Assembly (NCBI GenBank): GCA_014773175.1
Contig: VXCM01002571.1
Span: 16,564 to 80,563 of the forward strand
Direction of reading: 5' to 3'
Source of the DNA: Lucifuga dentata
Taxonomy: Eukaryota; Chordata; Actinopteri; Ophidiiformes; Bythitidae
DNA length: 64,000 bases
The notes under the pieces are model-generated. The model ran no database searches, was not told the DNA's origin, and worked only from the letters and a program-made list of their open reading frames with translations. This document shows positions 35,401-46,874 of the stretch, in pieces. A program made the position numbers and the translations under genes. How positions within the stretch are numbered: position 1 is the first letter of the stretch; each line of letters starts with the position of its first letter.

Positions 35401-35595
35401 TTAATAGTTTAAATACAAAAAGTCATAAAGCAAGCCTTATATCGTCATATCTTTATGCATGTTAAAAATGCACAGGTATAGTTGAGAAAGATGGATGTCC
35501 AGTTTGCAAACAGTGCCAACCAAAAGTCAGAGCTAAAGACTACAACACATCATTAGCATTTTAGAAATCAGCAACCAGCCCTGCATGGCCAAATC

Positions 35596-35960
35596 AAACT
35601 AAAACACTCTACTAACTAATGTTAGCATCGGGTTTATGGTTAAAAAAAAAAAAAAAGCTCCATTAGCTAATGGTTTAAGATAAAACACTCCACTAGCTAA
35701 TGTTAGTGACAGGTTTAAGGTAAACATTCTACTAGCTAATGTTAGCAACAGGTTTAAGGTAAATACTCCACTAGCTAATGTTAGCAAAAGGTTTAAGTTA
35801 AACACTCCACTAGCTAATGTTAGCAACAGGTTTAAGCTAAATACTCCACTAGCTAATGTTAGCAAAAGGTTTAAGTTAAACACTCCACTAGCTAATGTTA
35901 GCAACAGGTTTAAGCTAAAATGCTCCAACTAGCTAATGTTAGCAGCAGGTTTAAGGTAGA
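35596..35960. repeat. 39-bp minisatellite, about eight units
   Basis: Units contain CACTCCACTAGCTAATG, TTAGCAACAGGTTTAAG and GTAAA. The minus strand stays open because 39 is divisible by three (LNLLLTLASGVF repeats); this is not a gene. A poly-A run interrupts the first units. Confidence 0.9.
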
Positions 35961-36664
35961 AACATGTTTCCTATAATTGGTACTTTGTCTTAATTTACCA
36001 CATAAACATGATGTCACACATCTCCCATCTTCAAAACTTAAAAAAAAAAAAAATACAGCTGGGATATTAATTCACATTAAAGCTAAAGGAGGTCCTATGA
36101 CCGATGACGATTTTATTTAAACGAAATGTCACATTTTTTCTGTTTATTTTGTCTTTAGTTGTAAAAGGCTTTATTTTCTAAAGATAAGAATGGTGCAGTT
36201 TTCCTACATTATTTGTTTGTGTAGTCAGTCAAAAAAATAAAGTGTTCATGCTGACAGAATTTGTTTTTGTTGTTTGAACGTTACATTTTAAATAATGGTG
36301 AAAACGTCAAACTGTGATTATTTCTCTGACTATACTTGTACCATCTAAAACTTCCCTAGCTAGGTATATGTTTTCGATTTTTTTTTAATTTAATTTTGAA
36401 AAGAATCTGTGAATTTATCTGTATTTACTGAAATAAAAATGAAATTATTAATCTCGGGTTACCAGCAAATGAAATTCTGCGGGAAAGTTTGGTTCAGTCG
36501 CTGGAGCGGCGCTCACACCGAAGACAGTTTCATGGCTTGGCTGCCTCGTGTGGAANTGGAAAAAAAAAAAAAACATTGTTAGCATTTTTCACACACAGGA
36601 TTAAAGTGAGGAACAGCGAAACATGTTTAATCTGAATTTTGGAGCAGTGATTGGACATCTCGCA
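35961..36664. other. Intronic, AT-rich, no recognised feature
   Basis: N36556 precedes an A run with no visible flanking duplication. No coding evidence. Confidence 0.4.
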
Positions 36665-36930
36665 CATCTCACATCCGTCCATCCACTTTCTATACCCACA
36701 CTATCCTGGTATCCTGTGCAGGGTCAAGGGGGGCTGGAGCCTTTCCCAGCATGCATTGTGTGAGCGGCAAGGTACATGCTGTGCAGGTCGTCAGTCTATC
36801 ACAATTCTGACGAAGACAGACTCATTCACACTCGTAGTTGCATCTACACATGAGGAAATTCCTGTTAACCTAACCAGCATGTGTTTGGAGGAAATGAAAT
36901 GTCATCAAAGAAAGCTTGGTAATGGGTTTT
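36665..36930. repeat. Common teleost dispersed repeat (CATCCA...GGCTGGAGCC type)
   Basis: Order of motifs: CCATCCACTTTCTATACCC, CAGGGTCAAGGGGGGCTGGA, CCCAGCATGCATTG, GGTCGTCAGTCTATCACA, CATTCACACTCG, TTAACCTAACCAGCATGTG. From memory this matches a very widespread fish repeat. It is diverged and has no coding content. Confidence 0.7.
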
Positions 36931-38410
36931 TGGATGAGTTTGATCCTTGCGTCTGTTATTTGGTGAGTTGGTAGGACAGAGAAAGATGCTCCTTTTGGGT
37001 GAACGGCGGACTTTTCCATTGTCATTCCATGTCGCTGTAACGTGAGGAACGATTCGCCTCAGATCACGGCTTTTGTTCAGCCGTTTTGTGCTTCATGTCA
37101 CTACAAAGGATTAAATGTTCTCATCTCACCAGAGGCTCTGAATGAGTCAGGTTCATGTTCAGAATGCATGTACAGAAAATGGAAACGGCAGCAGAAACTG
37201 CGCTAAGTACACTTGGACTGTGCCTCCTCGCTCTTACTGTTGGAGACAAAGATTTTACTTTTACATCAGCTCCAATCATCTGCTCCCCTTCAGGATAAAG
37301 CAGCCTCCCAGCAGCTCGATGGTCCTACGATGAGAACCGTTGCTATCTTTGTGCTCGCGCATGCTCGGCGGCTGAAGGAAATCACTTCAGGCTGGGTCAC
37401 GTCATGGCAGAGAGAGAGGGGGAGATACATTCAGACAGAGAGAACGAGCGTGGAATGGATGTGTTAATCGACCGTTCTCTCTGTACAGCGTCAAAGGCAT
37501 CAGATAAAACAGCAGTCAGTCAGAAATTGACATTTGGAACGTTGCAGATCAGACACTTTGGTGGTTTGGCGTCTGTCTCAAAGGCAGACATGAAGAAAAC
37601 AAATGCCACTAAATGACTCAATCAATATGAAAAAAACAAACACTTTTCCACTTGTTACGATGGATTCAGTTTATTCTTCCAGAAGAGGGTTTTTTTTTTT
37701 TTTTTTANTTTTTTTTTTTTTTTTTAATTTCTTTTTCTTCATTTGGTAGCAGGGTATCTCCAAAATCTACATTACCGAAATGACATCTGGAGTGTTATGT
37801 GCACAGGAAGTCCTTCCACAGCCGTTTAGAAAACAGTTAATGCTTTTTTTCATAACTCCCAAACAAGACCTTATGCTTAAATGCAGCTGAAATGTTTCAT
37901 TGTGGATCAGAGCAACAGCAATATGTTCATATTGCTCGTATCTTTTGCTCACACGTTCATACTGAATTTATGCAAAATGGTGGTTAATGTAAGACAACTA
38001 AAACCACCTTAGGTTGAAATTATGGTCATTGTGGTGAATGGATGCCCAGTTCTGGCTTTACACAACTACCCAACCATCCATCCACGATCATGCACATTTT
38101 ATATAAAACGCACAGAGAATGCATGTTAAAGTACATGAATGTTCAAAAAATTGGAATCACCCAGAAAAGTTCATGTTTTAGATACAAACGGATTTTATTC
38201 ACCAAGGTGTCATAAAATTCATGTAAACATGTAGCCAAGATATTAAAATGGCTATTAATGTATTAATGCCGGAAATGACTGATTTACCATTAACAATTAA
38301 TTATTATTCACATAAAACTGCAAATCCACATTTTCAGCAGCTGTTACTGTAGAGGTCCAGAAATGGCCAAAACAAAACAGCTTTCTCACAAAACGCGTCA
38401 AGTCTATTGT
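36931..38410. other. Intronic, no recognised gene
   Basis: Poly-T with N37708. The rest looks single copy, with small frames lacking domains. Confidence 0.4.
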
Positions 38411-38480
38411 TGTTTCAGTTTTCCCACAGGTTTAAAATTTACTTGTGGCGGTGGGCAAGCACGCCATGTATCCAAGCCCC
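38411..38480. mobile_element. Fragment of the CAGTGTTTCCCAC element, left end
   Basis: GTTTTCCCACAGGTTTAAAA, then ACTTGTGGCGGTGGGCAAG, matches the left end of the complete copy at 42471. Confidence 0.5.
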
Positions 38481-38995
38481 GCCCCCATCCAAAAAGGATA
38501 ACTGTGCAATAGTCCAACAAAAGTTTAACATGGCTATCTGGCTTTAAAAGTACAAAGAAAAAGCTAAAAACACCCAGATCTAGTTGAAAATGGCCACTAC
38601 AAGGCTGTATACTACTGGTTGCTAGGCAACCACAATAACACAATGAGCACATTTTCATTGGACCTCAGTGGGGTTTTAAAGGAAAACTAAGAAAGTAACC
38701 ATAACACAGCATAACCATAACCATAACTTAGGTGAGAAGCATGGAGGTTACATACCATACCAAACTTCTGGGTTTATTGTTTTATATTACTGCATGTAAA
38801 ACAATAAAAAAAAAAAAAAAAANAAAAAAAAAAAAAAAACAATACTTAAAATCAAGAAACCGGAAAAACCTAGACAGAACAACGTGGGCACAGCTACCCA
38901 ATGAGGAGTTTCCTTCAACACAAGTACGAATATTGACAAATTTTACTCGGATGATACTTGTCATCGTAAAAAGTGCATTATCCATAACAAATACT

Positions 38996-39655
38996 CGTTT
39001 CCGAGTACTCGGCTCATCCCTACTTTATCTGTCTTCTAAACACATCCTCAGAGTCAACAGAACAGACAGCAGGCGCTACAGCCTGGAAAGCACAATCTCC
39101 ACGGGTCTTTAAACTGGTACGAGGGACGACCAGTAACTTCTAATCTGAAGACCTGAGAGACTAGGAGGCGGTGTCTGTCTGAATGAGATCCATAAGATAG
39201 GGGGGTCCTGGCCATGCAAGGCTCTAAAAGTTAGAACTAAAATTTTAAAATGCAGCCAGCAAAAGCAGATAAAATGAGAGTAACATGTTACCTGTCCTGT
39301 TACCTTTGGTTAAAAGCCTCGCAGCAGCATTCTGAACAGTCTGAAGCCGATTTAAAGAAGTTTTAAGACAGGTAAAAAGGGAATTGCAATAATCTGAATG
39401 AGAAGAAATAAAAGCATGAATGACCATTTCCAACTCAGTTTTAGACACAACAGCTCTCAGTTTGGCAATGTTCCTCAAGTGAGGAAAAGAAGAGCGAGTT
39501 TCTTGCCTAACATGAGCGTCTAAAGACAAAGAGCTATCCAGGATAACACAAAGGTTACATACAGAAGATCTGACAGAAGAACCGAAGGACCCAATACATC
39601 CTTTAATCTTCAGAATCTGATTGTCAGGGACAATAATCAGAGTCTGTTTGTTCTA
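38996..39655 (-). pseudogene. LINE reverse transcriptase C-terminal fragment (L2/CR1/Rex1-like)
   Basis: On the minus strand 39640-39245 reads through VILDSSLSLDAHVRQ, SFPHLRNIAKLRAVVSKTEL, VIHAFISSHSDYCNSLFTCL and NRLQTVQNAAARLLTK, which is the RT thumb/C-terminal region of non-LTR retrotransposons of this group. Downstream (39240-39080) frame-shifted traces of the usual LKALHGQ and LKTRGD region remain. Frameshifts and stops make it a dead 5'-truncated copy. It is a mobile-element relic, not a host gene. Confidence 0.8.
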
Positions 39656-39919
39656 CATTTAACTGCAGAAATTTTGCAGTTAGTTATTTTTTTGGTGAAA
39701 AGAAACATCTAACATTTTAAAATGTCTTTAAATGGCTGTTACTTTGGACGAGGTGTACTTCTACTCCATGAAAACAGAGGCTTGATGTTTGAACCTGCCA
39801 AATTTCAGCTTCATACATGCCAGGTTCTAGAGATGTTGGTGTCACAGAGATGTCTGCCTTTATAATTAGATGTTGATTAATGTGCGTTGAAATGAAATAT
39901 ACATGTTGCAGTTCATCTT

Positions 39920-40021
39920 CTTGCTGTGTGTGTGCGTGTCAGCGTGTGTGACAGTAGTGTCGCTGATCCTGCGAACCCTGGGCGGCCCACCCAAGTAAAG
40001 CCTGTGTATGGGAAACACTGC
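39920..40021. mobile_element. Fragment of the CAGTGTTTCCCAC element, right end
   Basis: CCTGGGCGGCCCACCCAAGT then GTATGGGAAACACTG matches the right end of the copy at 42471-42801. Confidence 0.6.
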
Positions 40022-41571
40022 ATTTTATGAAATGAAGGTTATTCCGTGTGTCATATTACAACTTTAAGATTTTGTACAAAGGTGTCCATCACAGAGAAAG
40101 GACAAACAGGAAAAGAAGCAGAAAACCTCTGAAGATGATAAGAACATCAGAGTTGACAAAAAGACTGAATACCAGTATGGAAAGAATATTATGGATTTGT
40201 TCCATAGAACTTTTCCAGTCATCCTCTGTGTTCTTTTGACCATTTTATCCTTTTTCTGTTTTATTGTTTTAGTTTTAGATATGGCTTTATCTTTGAAACT
40301 GATGTAAGGCCAGCATCCCGGAGTCATCTTTTCACCATTGCAGATGACATTGGTGTTTGGCGAGTACTATTGAAGGAAGAAGCCGGCTGAGCATCAGGTT
40401 TTACTCAATATGTTCAGACTTTCCTTCCATATTTTTGGATATACCTTCATACTGAACACATGCAAAATGTTGGTTAATGTTTGTCAAGTAAAGCCAACTT
40501 AGAAATAATGGTTGGGACTGAATGAACTTCCTGTTTAGTACATTCTGTGCTTTGCAACCAGCCATCCGTGACCTCCTTATGAATTTATCAGCACTCCACT
40601 ATACCAGCTGCCTTTGAGTGTAATTAGGGAGCGTTCACGTTTTGTATGAACCATTTTTAATGTCATGCGTATGACTCAAGGCTCCCTGAACTCTGGCATA
40701 TCAAGGTAATTTTCCTGGTTCATAGCAAAACTTTACTTTTGCTCCATTTCCTCATTTACTCCTCTCTTTGTTTGGGAGTTGTTGTTTTTTTTAACCATTT
40801 GATCTATAAAGTTCCAAATATAAGTACCTAACAAATTAGGTCTAATTTTACAGACAGAACACACCATTTTTCATTTTTCCCCATAACTGGTTGCTGGATT
40901 CTTGGCTCGCTGATGTAACTCTTCATTGTAAAGTCGACTCAGATCCTGCAGTCTGATGGGCTTCAGCCAAAAGCTGGAATGATGATAAGACGATGAATGT
41001 AAATGTCTGTTACAGTCTAATATTCCAGGATTCAGGTGTAATCCCATGGAATATTTCTTCCCATGTAAGCGTCTGGACTGCACCTCCCTCTGTTTGCTGA
41101 TGAGTCAACATGCAGACTCATGTCAAATGAGATGAGCACGTGGTTCATGTTTATGATTATGGGCTCCATTTTTGTTTTTGTGTCGCTGCTGCTTCAGCAC
41201 TCACTCTGATGTGACCTTGTGAATACTTCAACCGTTTTTATAAATTCAATCAATTCAATCTGTCCACATCTCTCACAATCCCCACATTTCTTCTAGACTC
41301 ACTGCCGCATCTAGAACAGGGTGTATCTTCCCGGTGCTGCGTTTAATGTTAGGAAATCATTGCCGTATTGATTTTATTACAGTATGATGACCTCTAACAG
41401 AAGATGGTGTTTTCATCTGAGTCTGTCATCAGCAGGATATTTAAAAACAAAACAAAAAACAGATTTCTGTGATATTTATAGATGGCAGGACTTTGGTCAA
41501 GGAAGAGCTGATTAGATTTAGAGGAGAAATGCATATTTTTGTGTTTGATATTTTTATTATTTCTGGAAAAA
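40022..41571. other. Intronic, no recognised gene
   Basis: AT-rich sequence with small frames that lack domains. No tandem repeats stand out. Confidence 0.4.
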
Positions 41572-42147
41572 TTAAAGGACCATTCCGCCATTTTGCATGT
41601 TTGAGCCTAATACATTCAATTTTCATACATGTAATGTTACTGACAATCATTTCCCAAAGCATACTACTGGAACAGTGAATTAAAAATGTTTTTCCTACCT
41701 TCCAGACAGCCACTGGTTTCAGTTCATTCTGGTACGCTATTAAAATCAACTTGTTGATACTTGAAACGTTCTTGGGATAGGTAATCCATCATCACCAACG
41801 CCTGTATTCAGGTTTTTTTTGGAAGCTATGTAATTTTAGTGTTTAAGTGCAATAAAAAGCATGGAGTGAATGTATGCCTCCACCGGGGAATGTAGTCTCA
41901 AAAGAAGACCTGTGTTTATGGAAAAATTTAAAGGACCATGACTTCATAAAGCTGTGTAACTATTAGCAGGAGAAACATGGATTTTTAAGGTGGGTGTATC
42001 ACTTGAATATTTGATTTTGAAAGATTAAGAGATTTTGCAAAATATCAGAAAAGCTGAAATACAGTTTTATCCTTCGGGAAATGATTGTAATGTTACATGT
42101 ATGAAAACTGAATATATTAGGCTCAAACTTGTAAAGTATGTTCCTTT
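41572..42147. mobile_element. TTAA-MITE copy abutting a hAT-like element
   Basis: TTAAAGGACCATTCCGCC at the left. Family marks are GTATGCCTCCACCGGGGAAT, GTGTTTATGGAAAAATTTAA and TTAGCAGGAGAAACATGGAT. It ends GTATGTTCCTTT directly before the AGGGTGTTTTCA start of the next element. Confidence 0.8.
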
Positions 42148-42470
42148 CAGGGTGTTTTCATGTCTACATGTTAATCAGATGAATGATTATTGTTGGTTCT
42201 TTCATGCAGGTCTCAACACAGCAATCGCATCCCAGGTGTGGAATAAAACAACCACACTGAGATCGTCTCGGTCCAACTCTAAATAAACTCTGGAGTGGAT
42301 CGTTTGTGGTCTGAACATGATCCACACAACTTCTGAACCAACTCCAGATCAATCTATTGATATATTGATTGATTAGCAGCAGAGGTGCTAGGTATGCGTG
42401 GCTAACGTGAAGTAAACTCCACCTTTGATGATCAAATCAAACAGATGCTTTGAAAATGTCGTAACATAAT

Positions 42471-42801
42471 CAGTGTTTCCCACAGGTTGAAAATTAACTT
42501 GTGGTGGCAGGTGGCGCGAGCGGGTTATGGACGGGGTTGGGGGGAGTGATAACTTCACCGAGAATTCANGGCATCGTGCAGCTGAAATGAGACGCACACA
42601 GAGCGGACATTCGGTTTCACTTTCTCGTTGTCTCCGCTTTTGCCTATGTATGTGCGTGTCAGTGTGTGACAGCATGTCGGAGTTGTGTTATTTTTAAAGC
42701 TGGGTCGTCCCGCAAAACCTGGGCAGGTCTTCAGAAACCTGGGTGGGTCTTCAGAAACCTGGGCGGGCCGCCCAAGTTTTGCCTATGTATGGGAAACACT
42801 G
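42471..42801. mobile_element. MITE with CAGTGTTTCCCA inverted ends
   Basis: Starts CAGTGTTTCCCACAGG and ends ATGGGAAACACTG, an 11-bp perfect terminal inverted repeat (CAGTGTTTCCC). N42569 lies inside. Partial copies are at 38411 and 39920. A clear 8-bp target duplication is not visible. No transposase. Confidence 0.75.
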
Positions 42802-43039
42802 ATAATCTTAGCTAATGCATGTTCTGATGAACATGTTGAAGGTTAGTGTGTGGTTGTATGTTCTCAGTATGTTGCTCCATTCTCCTGTTCCTTCTGTCAC
42901 TTCAGACAGAAAGAATGTCCTTCAGAAAGAATGTCCTCAGACATTTCTGACCAATGAGCAATGTGACTTTAGCTGATATATTTTGGTTTGATTGGATGTT
43001 TTCCTGTGTGAAACTGAACCAAACCAACAATTTAGTTCC

Positions 43040-43489
43040 TGATTCAGACCAGAGCAAACGATCTACAGATCTGATTCAAACCAGAACAAACGATCTACAG
43101 ATCTGATTTCAGACCAGAGCAAATGATCTACAGATCTGATTTCAGACCAGAACAAACGATCTACAGATCTGATTTCAGACCAGGACAAACGACCTACAGA
43201 TCTGATTCAGACCAGAGCAAACGATCTACAGATGTGATTAAGACCAGAGCAAATGATCTACAGATCTGATTCAGACCAGAGCAAACGATCTACAGATCTG
43301 ATTCAAACCAGAACAAACGATCTACAGATCTGATTTCAGACCAGAACAAACAATCTACAGATCTGATTTCAGACCAGAACAAATGATCTACAGATCTGAT
43401 TTCAGACCAGAACAAATGATCTACAGATCTGATTCAGACCAGAACAAACAATCTATAGATCCAATTCAGACCAGAACAAATGATCTGCA
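43040..43489. repeat. 32/33-bp minisatellite, 14 units
   Basis: Unit reads GATTCAGACCAGAGCAAACG then ATCTACAGATCT. Variants with GATTTCAG are 33 bp. Units 1-4 and 8-11 resemble each other in order, suggesting a seven-unit block duplication. The single-copy form of the unit is the terminal part of the hAT-like MITE at about 48838-48885. Confidence 0.95.
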
Positions 43490-43710
43490 GGTTAGGATAC
43501 TGAAAATATGAACAGGTGCAATTTAATCCAGATGCAGATATTGATCCAGATCTGGTGTATTAAAATATCTTCTGTCACATTCATGCCATCTCTGAACAAA
43601 AATAAGTGTAAAAACATGCAGCAGAATAAAACAGTTTTGACATTTTTTACAGTTATGGATATACAGTGGTGCTTGAAAGTTTGTGAACCCCTTAGAATTT
43701 TCTCTGATTC

Positions 43711-43845
43711 TGCATAAATATGACCTAAAATATGATCAGATTTTCACACAATTCCTAAAACTAGATAAAGAGAACCANTGCATAAATATGACCTAAAATA
43801 TGATCAGATTTTCACACAATTCCTAAAACTAGATAAAGAGAACCA
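43711..43845. repeat. 67-bp duplication around N43778
   Basis: 43711-43777 repeats after the N, inside the Tc1 left inverted repeat. Likely assembly artefact. Confidence 0.85.
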
Positions 43846-43930
43846 ATTTAAACAAAATTAGACCAAAAAAATATGCTTGTTCATCTATTTATTGAGGAAA
43901 ATGATCCTCTGTTACATTTGTGTGTGGTGA

Positions 43931-44063
43931 AAGTATGTGAACCTCTGGGCTTTTCAGTTTATTTGAAGGGGAAAATAGAGTCAGGTGGACCAATCANAAG
44001 TATGTGAACCTCTGGGCTTTTCAGTTTATTTGAAGGGGAAAATAGAGTCAGGTGGACCAATCA
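43931..44063. repeat. 66-bp duplication around N43997
   Basis: 43931-43996 repeats after the N. Likely assembly artefact. Confidence 0.85.
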
Positions 44064-44134
44064 GTGGGATGATAATTAGGTGTGAGTGTGTGAGGCCCTG
44101 CCTTATTAAAAGAACAGAAATCTGGTCTTCACCA

Positions 44135-44269
44135 TCAAAGTCTGATCTTCACAGCACAGGAAGTGTGTCAGGGCTCGAACAAAGGAGATTTCTGAGGACC
44201 ANTCAAAGTCTGATCTTCACAGCACAGGAAGTGTGTCAGGGCTCGAACAAAGGAGATTTCTGAGGACCA
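44135..44269. repeat. 67-bp duplication around N44202
   Basis: 44135-44201 repeats after the N, near the transposase start. Likely assembly artefact. Confidence 0.85.
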
Positions 44270-45116
44270 CAGAAGAAGACTTGTTGATGCTCACCAGGCT
44301 GGAAAGGGTTAAAACCATCTGTAAAGAGGTTGGACTGCACCACTCCACTGTCAGGCAGAGTGTGTACAAATGGAGGAAATTCAACACTGTTGTTACCCTC
44401 CGCAGGAGTGTTGACCATCAAAGATCACACCAAGAGTAAGGTGTGTAATAATCTGGAAGGTCACAGAGAACTCCTTGTAACATCTAAGGAGCTAAAGGCC
44501 TCTCTTTCACTGTCTGATGTTCATGTTCATGAGTCCACCATCAGGAGAACACTGAACAACAGTGGTGTGTATGGCAGCAAGGAGAAAGCCCCTACTCTCC
44601 AAAAAGAACATTGCTGCCCGTCTTCAATTTGCTAAAGACCACAGGAAGAAGCCAGAAGGCTGGAAGAATGTTCTGTAGACGGATGAGACCAAAGTAGAAC
44701 TTTTTGTCTTGAATGGAAGCATTACGTTTGCTGAACAGCAAACACTGAATTCCAGCATCAGAACCTTATCTCATCTGTGAAACATGGTGGTGGCAGGATC
44801 ATGGTTTGGGCGCTTTGCTGCCTCTGGACCAGGACAGCTCGCCATCATTGATGGAAGAATGAATTCTCAATTATACCAGCAAATTCTACAGGAAAATGTC
44901 AGGGTATCCATCCGTGAACTGAAGCTCAAGACAAAGTGGGTCACGTTGCAAGACAACGACCCTAAACACACAAGTCGTTCTACCAAAGAACTGTTAAAGC
45001 AGAAGAAATGTAATATTTTGGAATGGCCGAGTCAGAGTCCGGACCTTAATCCTACAGAAATATTGTGGAAGGACCTGAAGCAGCAGTTCATGACAGGAAG
45101 CCCACCAACATCCTGA
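44250..45116 (+). pseudogene. Degenerate Tc1-family transposase
   Basis: N-terminal helix-turn-helix region is visible (TICKEVGLHHSTVRQSVYKW). The catalytic region survives as LQDNDPKHTS and SPDLNPTEILW, keeping the DD34E spacing of 34 residues between the D of DND and the E. The first catalytic Asp region (TDETKVELF) is preceded by an in-frame TAG at 44676-44678 where the family normally has Trp. Frameshifts separate the N-terminal, middle and C-terminal parts. It is dead and is a mobile-element gene. Confidence 0.95.
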
Positions 45117-45471
45117 GGTGAAGCTGTTCTGTAAAGAAGAACGGGCTAAAATTCCTCCAAGCCGACATGCAGGACTGATCAACAGCTACCAGAAACGTTT
45201 AGCTGCAGTTATCGCTGCAAAAGGGTCAAAGGTCAAACCAGTAACTGACAGTAAAGGTTCACATACTTGTACCACACATACATATGTAACAGAGGATCAT
45301 TTTCCCTCAATAAATAGAAGAACAAGCATAATGTTTTTATCTAATTTGTTTAATTAGGTTCTCTTTATCTAGTTTTAGGAATTGTGTGAAAATCTGATCA
45401 TATTTTAGGTCATATTTATGCAGAAATAGAGAAAATTCTAAGGGGTTCACAAACTTTTGAGCACCACTGTA

Positions 45472-46843
45472 TACCCAGAACTGAATGATGTCACAATACA
45501 ATCAGTCTGGTTACACATCTGATTTCAACTTAATGAGAGTATATATTGATTTATGTATTGATTTAGAATATTATAGCTTCTACTTAGAGACAGCAGCACT
45601 CGCTGTTGCGATAATGCTAATTGTCTCCACCATTGATGTCTTTTATTTCAACACGTTGAAGTTACTTTTACAACAAAATACCTTTTTATTGAAGTGGAGC
45701 AGTTTATTTTTATAATGAGTGGCAGGAAATTGATCGCACCCGTTTGAGAATGGATGGATATGACTTTTTGAACTTTCTGTTGTTGTGTTTTTAACTCTTT
45801 TAGGCTATATTTTCTCTGCAGGACTTGATGCCCAATTCCAATCTTTTGCCTACATCTGTTTTTTTTTTTTTTTTTNTTTTTTTTTTTTTTTGTTTTTGTT
45901 TTTTTTTGGGCAGCATATTTACATCTTTTTTTTATTTTAAGCAGCTCATATCTGTTAACTGCATTTACACGGTTTTGACCACATTTTCCACGACAGAAGT
46001 AGCAAAATGCTGCAACAGAGGAAAATGAGGCAGAAGCATTTCTGCAAGCTGCTGCTTTGTGAAGCAAAGACATAATCGTGTTGTCAGACGGAGAAGGATT
46101 AGAACACGTGTTGCAGCAACCACCACTGCTACCTCAGCTCACAGGAAGTCTGGATGCAGCGAGGACTTGTGATTGGTGGATCGCGTGGTTGAAGCTTTGA
46201 CAATGATCAGTTGGTAGGGGAGAAAATTTCAATATGATGTGTGAGCGTTTATCGTAAGACTCAGGATTCGCCGGTTGGTCGGATGATCACGGTGTAGAAG
46301 TGGGTAATCGGTCATCGTATTGATCGATTACATCATTTATAGGTGGATAAAGTAAGCGAGCGTTTATAACATAGGAGTCAGAATGGCAGGGAAATTCTGA
46401 TACGTGGATTAAGATTGCAGCCGCATGGGCAAACATCTGATTTATTTCCACATAAACAGTATGCATATGGTCCAATACAGATCTGAGAATATGTGATTCC
46501 TTTTGCTTTTTTTTTACCATTTACACCTTCACATTGTACATCTGATTCTGACACACGTGAGAAAAGGTCAGTCAGGTCGCGTGCACATGTTCGCGTAAAT
46601 GAGCCTTACAAACATTCTGAGAATGGAAGTCAATGCAGTATGAAGTTATTCTGGTGAAGTTTGTCATGGCTCTGATGCTGTACAGTGGCAGGCTTTGTGT
46701 GTGTGTGTGTGTGTGTGGGTGTGTGGGAGGTTCGTTTCAGCTGATCAGACTGTTTGGTTGCAAATTGCTCTTTTGTCCCTTCCAGGCTTCTATTGTTCCT
46801 CATTAGCCGATGCACCAAAACACAGATAATCCAGCACGGCTTC

Positions 46844-46874
<31 letters not shown>

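Larger units (their letters stand above)
42149..43490 (+). mobile_element. hAT-like MITE with expanded terminal minisatellite
   Basis: Starts AGGGTGTTTTCATGTC. Its body matches 48216-48893 (TTTGTGGTCTGAACAYGATC, AACCAACTCCAGATCAATC, GATTGGATGTTTTCCTGTG, CTGATTCAGACCAGAGC). It hosts a nested element at 42471-42801 and ends in a tandem array in place of a simple terminus. Confidence 0.65.
43664..45469 (+). mobile_element. Tc1-like transposon with long inverted repeats and TA TSD
   Basis: Starts CAGTGGTGCTTGAAAGTTTG and ends with its inverted counterpart AGCACCACTG. TA flanks both ends (43662-43663, 45470-45471). Inverted repeats run roughly 200 bp each side, including CTAAAATATGATCAGATTTT and CAGAGGATCATTTTCC. 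Three false duplications (N43778, N43997, N44202) lengthen the left side. The transposase inside is broken. Confidence 0.95.

Noticed and set aside
43040..43489. Regular 32-33-bp repeats that could suggest a CRISPR array
   Set aside because: Units are directly contiguous without unique spacers, and the genome is a vertebrate; it is a minisatellite from a MITE end.
44233..45357. Functional Tc1 transposase gene
   Set aside because: In-frame stop at 44676-44678 and frameshifts between conserved blocks.
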